Of a stretch of DNA of 19,213 nucleotides, positions 17,336 to 19,213 are shown piece by piece; the stretch's first letter is position 1; every line of letters begins with the position of its first letter. The position numbers and the translations under genes were made by a program. The notes under the pieces were generated by a model. That model was not told the DNA's origin. It saw only the letters and a list, made by a program, of their open reading frames with translations, and did no database searches. The DNA comes from Lonsdalea britannica. GTDB taxonomy: Bacteria; Pseudomonadota; Gammaproteobacteria; Enterobacterales; Enterobacteriaceae. The DNA is taken from positions 1 to 19,213 of the forward strand of contig NZ_CAMKXG010000035.1 in assembly GCF_946477055.1 (NCBI RefSeq), written 5' to 3'.

Positions 17336-18340
17336 ATGAAAACGTTAGGCGAATTCATCGTCGAAAAACAGCACGATTTCTCACATGCCACGGGTGAACT
17401 CACCGCGTTGCTGTCTGCAATCAAGCTGGGAGCGAAAATCATTCACCGCGACATCAACAAAGCGGGTCTGGTGGATATTTTAGGTACCAGCGGAGTTTCC
17501 AATGTGCAGGGCGAAGTACAGATGAAGTTGGATCTGTACGCCAATGAAAAGTTGAAGGCGGCGCTCAAAGCGCGTGGTGAAGTCGCCGGTATCGCTTCCG
17601 AAGAAGAAGACGAAATCGTCATCTTTGAAGGCGAGCGGTCCGAAAATGCAAAGTATGTGGTGTTGATGGATCCGCTGGACGGCTCCTCCAACATTGATGT
17701 AAACGTTTCAGTCGGCACCATTTTTTCTATCTACCGACGCATTACTCCGCTGGGCTCTCCGGTAACCGAAGCCGATTTCCTGCAGCCCGGCAACAAGCAG
17801 GTCGCCGCTGGCTACATTGTTTACGGCTCCTCGACCATGCTGGTCTACTCCACCGGTCACGGGGTTCATGCCTTCACCTACGATCCTTCACTGGGCGTCT
17901 TCTGCCTGTCGCATGAAAGAGTTCGCTTCCCCGAAACGGGAAATACCTACTCTATCAACGAAGGTAACTACATCAAGTTCCCGCAGGGCGTGAAAAAGTA
18001 CATCAAGTACTGTCAGGAACAGGATGAGGCCACCCTGCGGCCGTATACGTCGCGTTACATCGGTTCTTTGGTGGCGGACTTCCACCGCAACTTGCTGAAG
18101 GGGGGGATCTATCTCTACCCGAGTACGGCCAGTTATCCGCAGGGCAAGCTGCGTCTGCTGTACGAATGCAACCCGATGGCGCTGCTGGCGGAGCAGGCGG
18201 GCGGCAAAGCCAGCGATGGACACCGTCGAATTCTGGATATTCAGCCGCAGAAACTGCATGAACGCGCGCCGTTCTTTGTCGGCACGGAGTCGATGGTGAA
18301 TGATGTCGAGCGCTTCCTGCGCGAATATCCCGACGATTAA
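17336..18340 (+). CDS. fbp: Fructose-1,6-bisphosphatase class I
   Basis: A 334-residue enzyme (E. coli 332) that hydrolyses fructose 1,6-bisphosphate in gluconeogenesis. Metal-binding residues sit in ASEEEDE (residues 87-93) and [15 protein letters not shown] (111-125). The substrate-binding motifs [32 protein letters not shown] and [24 protein letters not shown] are intact. Residues around K30 and R38 ([16 protein letters not shown]) correspond to the AMP inhibition region of the class. The start matches the family ([13 protein letters not shown]). It is divergent from mpl and closed by a strong terminator. It stands alone as a transcription unit. Confidence 0.98.
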   Translation: MKTLGEFIVEKQHDFSHATGELTALLSAIKLGAKIIHRDINKAGLVDILGTSGVSNVQGEVQMKLDLYANEKLKAALKARGEVAGIASEEEDEIVIFEGERSENAKYVVLMDPLDGSSNIDVNVSVGTIFSIYRRITPLGSPVTEADFLQPGNKQVAAGYIVYGSSTMLVYSTGHGVHAFTYDPSLGVFCLSHERVRFPETGNTYSINEGNYIKFPQGVKKYIKYCQEQDEATLRPYTSRYIGSLVADFHRNLLKGGIYLYPSTASYPQGKLRLLYECNPMALLAEQAGGKASDGHRRILDIQPQKLHERAPFFVGTESMVNDVERFLREYPDD

Positions 18341-18364
18341 CGAGTGGTGTTTTCAGACAAATAA

Positions 18365-18405
18365 AAATGTGGCGCGCTCTTTCGACCGCGCCACATTTCT
18401 TTTAT
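18365..18405. terminator. Bidirectional terminator between fbp and ruvX
   Basis: AAATGTGGCGCG (18365-18376) pairs perfectly with CGCGCCACATTT (18387-18398) around a ten-base loop. On the plus strand CTTTTAT follows; on the minus strand the flank reads TTTTAT. The hairpin therefore can end both fbp and the converging yqgE-ruvX transcript. Confidence 0.93.
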
Positions 18406-18459
18406 AGCGACATCTCTGACCCGGCGTTATTTCATCGTCACTCTTGACTCAAGATAACG

Positions 18460-18876
18460 CTAGTGCTGCTCGAACCAGCTTTCAAGAATGACGACCGCCG
18501 AGGCGGAGTCGACGCTGCCTTTATCCAGAGCCCGAAAACCGCCCTGAGCGAACAGGCCGGAGCGTGCCTCTACCGTGCTGAGACGTTCGTCATGCAGCTC
18601 CACCGCTACGCCGAAGCGGCCGTGAAGACGCTGAGAGAACTTCCTCGCCCGCGCCGTCAGCGGTTGTTCCGTGCCGTCCATATTCAGCGGCAGGCCGACG
18701 ATCACCAGCTCGGGCTGCCATTCCCGTAGTAACTTTTCAACCTTCTGCCAGTCCGGCGTGCCGTCCTGCGCTTTAAATGCCTGAAGCGGGCGGGCGGTGC
18801 GTGTCAGATCCTGACCGATGGCGACGCCGATGCTGCGGGTGCCGAAGTCGAACGCCATGATGGTGCGATGACTCAT
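18460..18876 (-). CDS. ruvX: RuvX/YqgF RNase H-like nuclease (Holliday junction/pre-16S rRNA)
   Basis: A 138-residue protein, the same length as in E. coli, with the RNase H-like fold. Acidic catalytic positions are D10 ([15 protein letters not shown]), the glutamate region before [19 protein letters not shown], and the C-terminal [12 protein letters not shown]. The HDERLST motif is intact. The family has been linked to maturation of the 16S rRNA 5' end and to Holliday junction resolution. The start codon overlaps the yqgE stop as TGATG, as expected for the conserved yqgE-ruvX pair. The bidirectional terminator follows it. Confidence 0.96.
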   Translation of the reverse strand: MSHRTIMAFDFGTRSIGVAIGQDLTRTARPLQAFKAQDGTPDWQKVEKLLREWQPELVIVGLPLNMDGTEQPLTARARKFSQRLHGRFGVAVELHDERLSTVEARSGLFAQGGFRALDKGSVDSASAVVILESWFEQH

Positions 18877-19213
18877 CAGGCGTGTCCCGCGTCACTGGCA
18901 ATCATGTGGATATCCACTCCGAGCTTCTTGGCGGCAACGCGCCAGCGGTCCGCAATCGGGGTGTGGAACAGGATGTCCTGATCGGCTTTGACGGTCAGCC
19001 AGGAGTTGTCCAGCAGTTCGCTCTCAAGCTGTCCGCCTTCCCAGGCCGTATAGCCGAGCGCGACCAGCGTGTTACTGGGCTGGTCGACCGTGCCCATCGT
19101 CTCCAACACGTCCTTGGACGTCGTAATCATCGTATCGGGCGATACGGAGATACTGGATGCGAAGCCCGCCTGCGGGGTGTGCAAAATGAAGCCGCGGTCA
19201 TCCGCCAGCGGAC
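18876..19213 (-). CDS. yqgE: YqgE/AlgH family protein (DUF179), 5' end beyond the window
   Basis: The last 111 residues of a protein usually about 187 long are present; the frame stays open through the window edge ([14 protein letters not shown] reads continuously into 19213), so the apparent start at 19184 is internal. Family motifs seen are the GFILHTP strand, [34 protein letters not shown] and the C-terminal [17 protein letters not shown]. Its biochemical role is not established; it is conserved next to ruvX. It overlaps ruvX by one base and should be translationally coupled to it. Confidence 0.95.
   Translation of the reverse strand, partial: PLADDRGFILHTPQAGFASSISVSPDTMITTSKDVLETMGTVDQPSNTLVALGYTAWEGGQLESELLDNSWLTVKADQDILFHTPIADRWRVAAKKLGVDIHMIASDAGHA

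Noticed and set aside
19184..19184. Start of YqgE at the internal ATG 19184
   Set aside because: The conserved sequence continues upstream without a stop to the window edge, so the true start lies outside.

Overview
The window is a chromosomal piece of a gammaproteobacterium of the order Enterobacterales. MutL, MiaA, Hfq, HflX, HflK, HflC, PurA, Mpl, Fbp and RuvX all read as close relatives of the E. coli proteins, with almost the same lengths. The gene order nnr-tsaE-amiB-mutL-miaA-hfq-hflX-hflK-hflC-yjeT-purA is the classic enterobacterial one. A plant-associated or environmental family such as Pectobacteriaceae would fit the LysM-bearing AmiB and the rearranged flanks, but the genus cannot be fixed from the sequence alone.

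Layout. Positions 1-29 are not genomic: they match the Illumina Nextera (Tn5) adapter, so this is an untrimmed contig end. Positions 30-595 are an AT-rich non-coding leader before a gene for a secreted TolB-like beta-propeller protein of unknown role (596-1594). A convergent LysE/RhtB-type exporter follows (1788-2420, minus). The 0.9 kb gap 2421-3319 codes for nothing recognisable but holds two perfect DnaA boxes, one near-perfect box and a possible IHF site, just upstream of nnr. In E. coli the DnaA-titrating locus datA lies in this neighbourhood. From 3320 to 15683 runs the plus-strand core: NAD(P)HX repair (nnr), t6A tRNA modification (tsaE), septal peptidoglycan hydrolysis (amiB), mismatch repair (mutL), i6A tRNA modification (miaA), RNA chaperone (hfq), ribosome-splitting GTPase (hflX), FtsH modulators (hflK, hflC), a small membrane protein (yjeT) and adenylosuccinate synthetase (purA). 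A strong terminator closes purA. Then come divergent mpl (minus) and fbp (plus), a bidirectional terminator, and a minus-strand yqgE-ruvX pair cut by the window end.

Main oddities. (1) mutL is broken into two overlapping frames at a (GT)3 run, at the junction between linker and dimerisation domain. This would make the strain a candidate mutator unless it is an assembly error or is bypassed by recoding or re-initiation. (2) The DnaA-box cluster resembles datA, while the neighbours expected from E. coli (queG, glycine tRNAs, orn) are missing. (3) purA abuts mpl, and fbp abuts ruvX-yqgE; both junctions differ from the E. coli K-12 order and indicate rearrangement. I see no convincing undescribed multi-gene system. 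Most of the window is well-known housekeeping, and the items above are the ones worth following.
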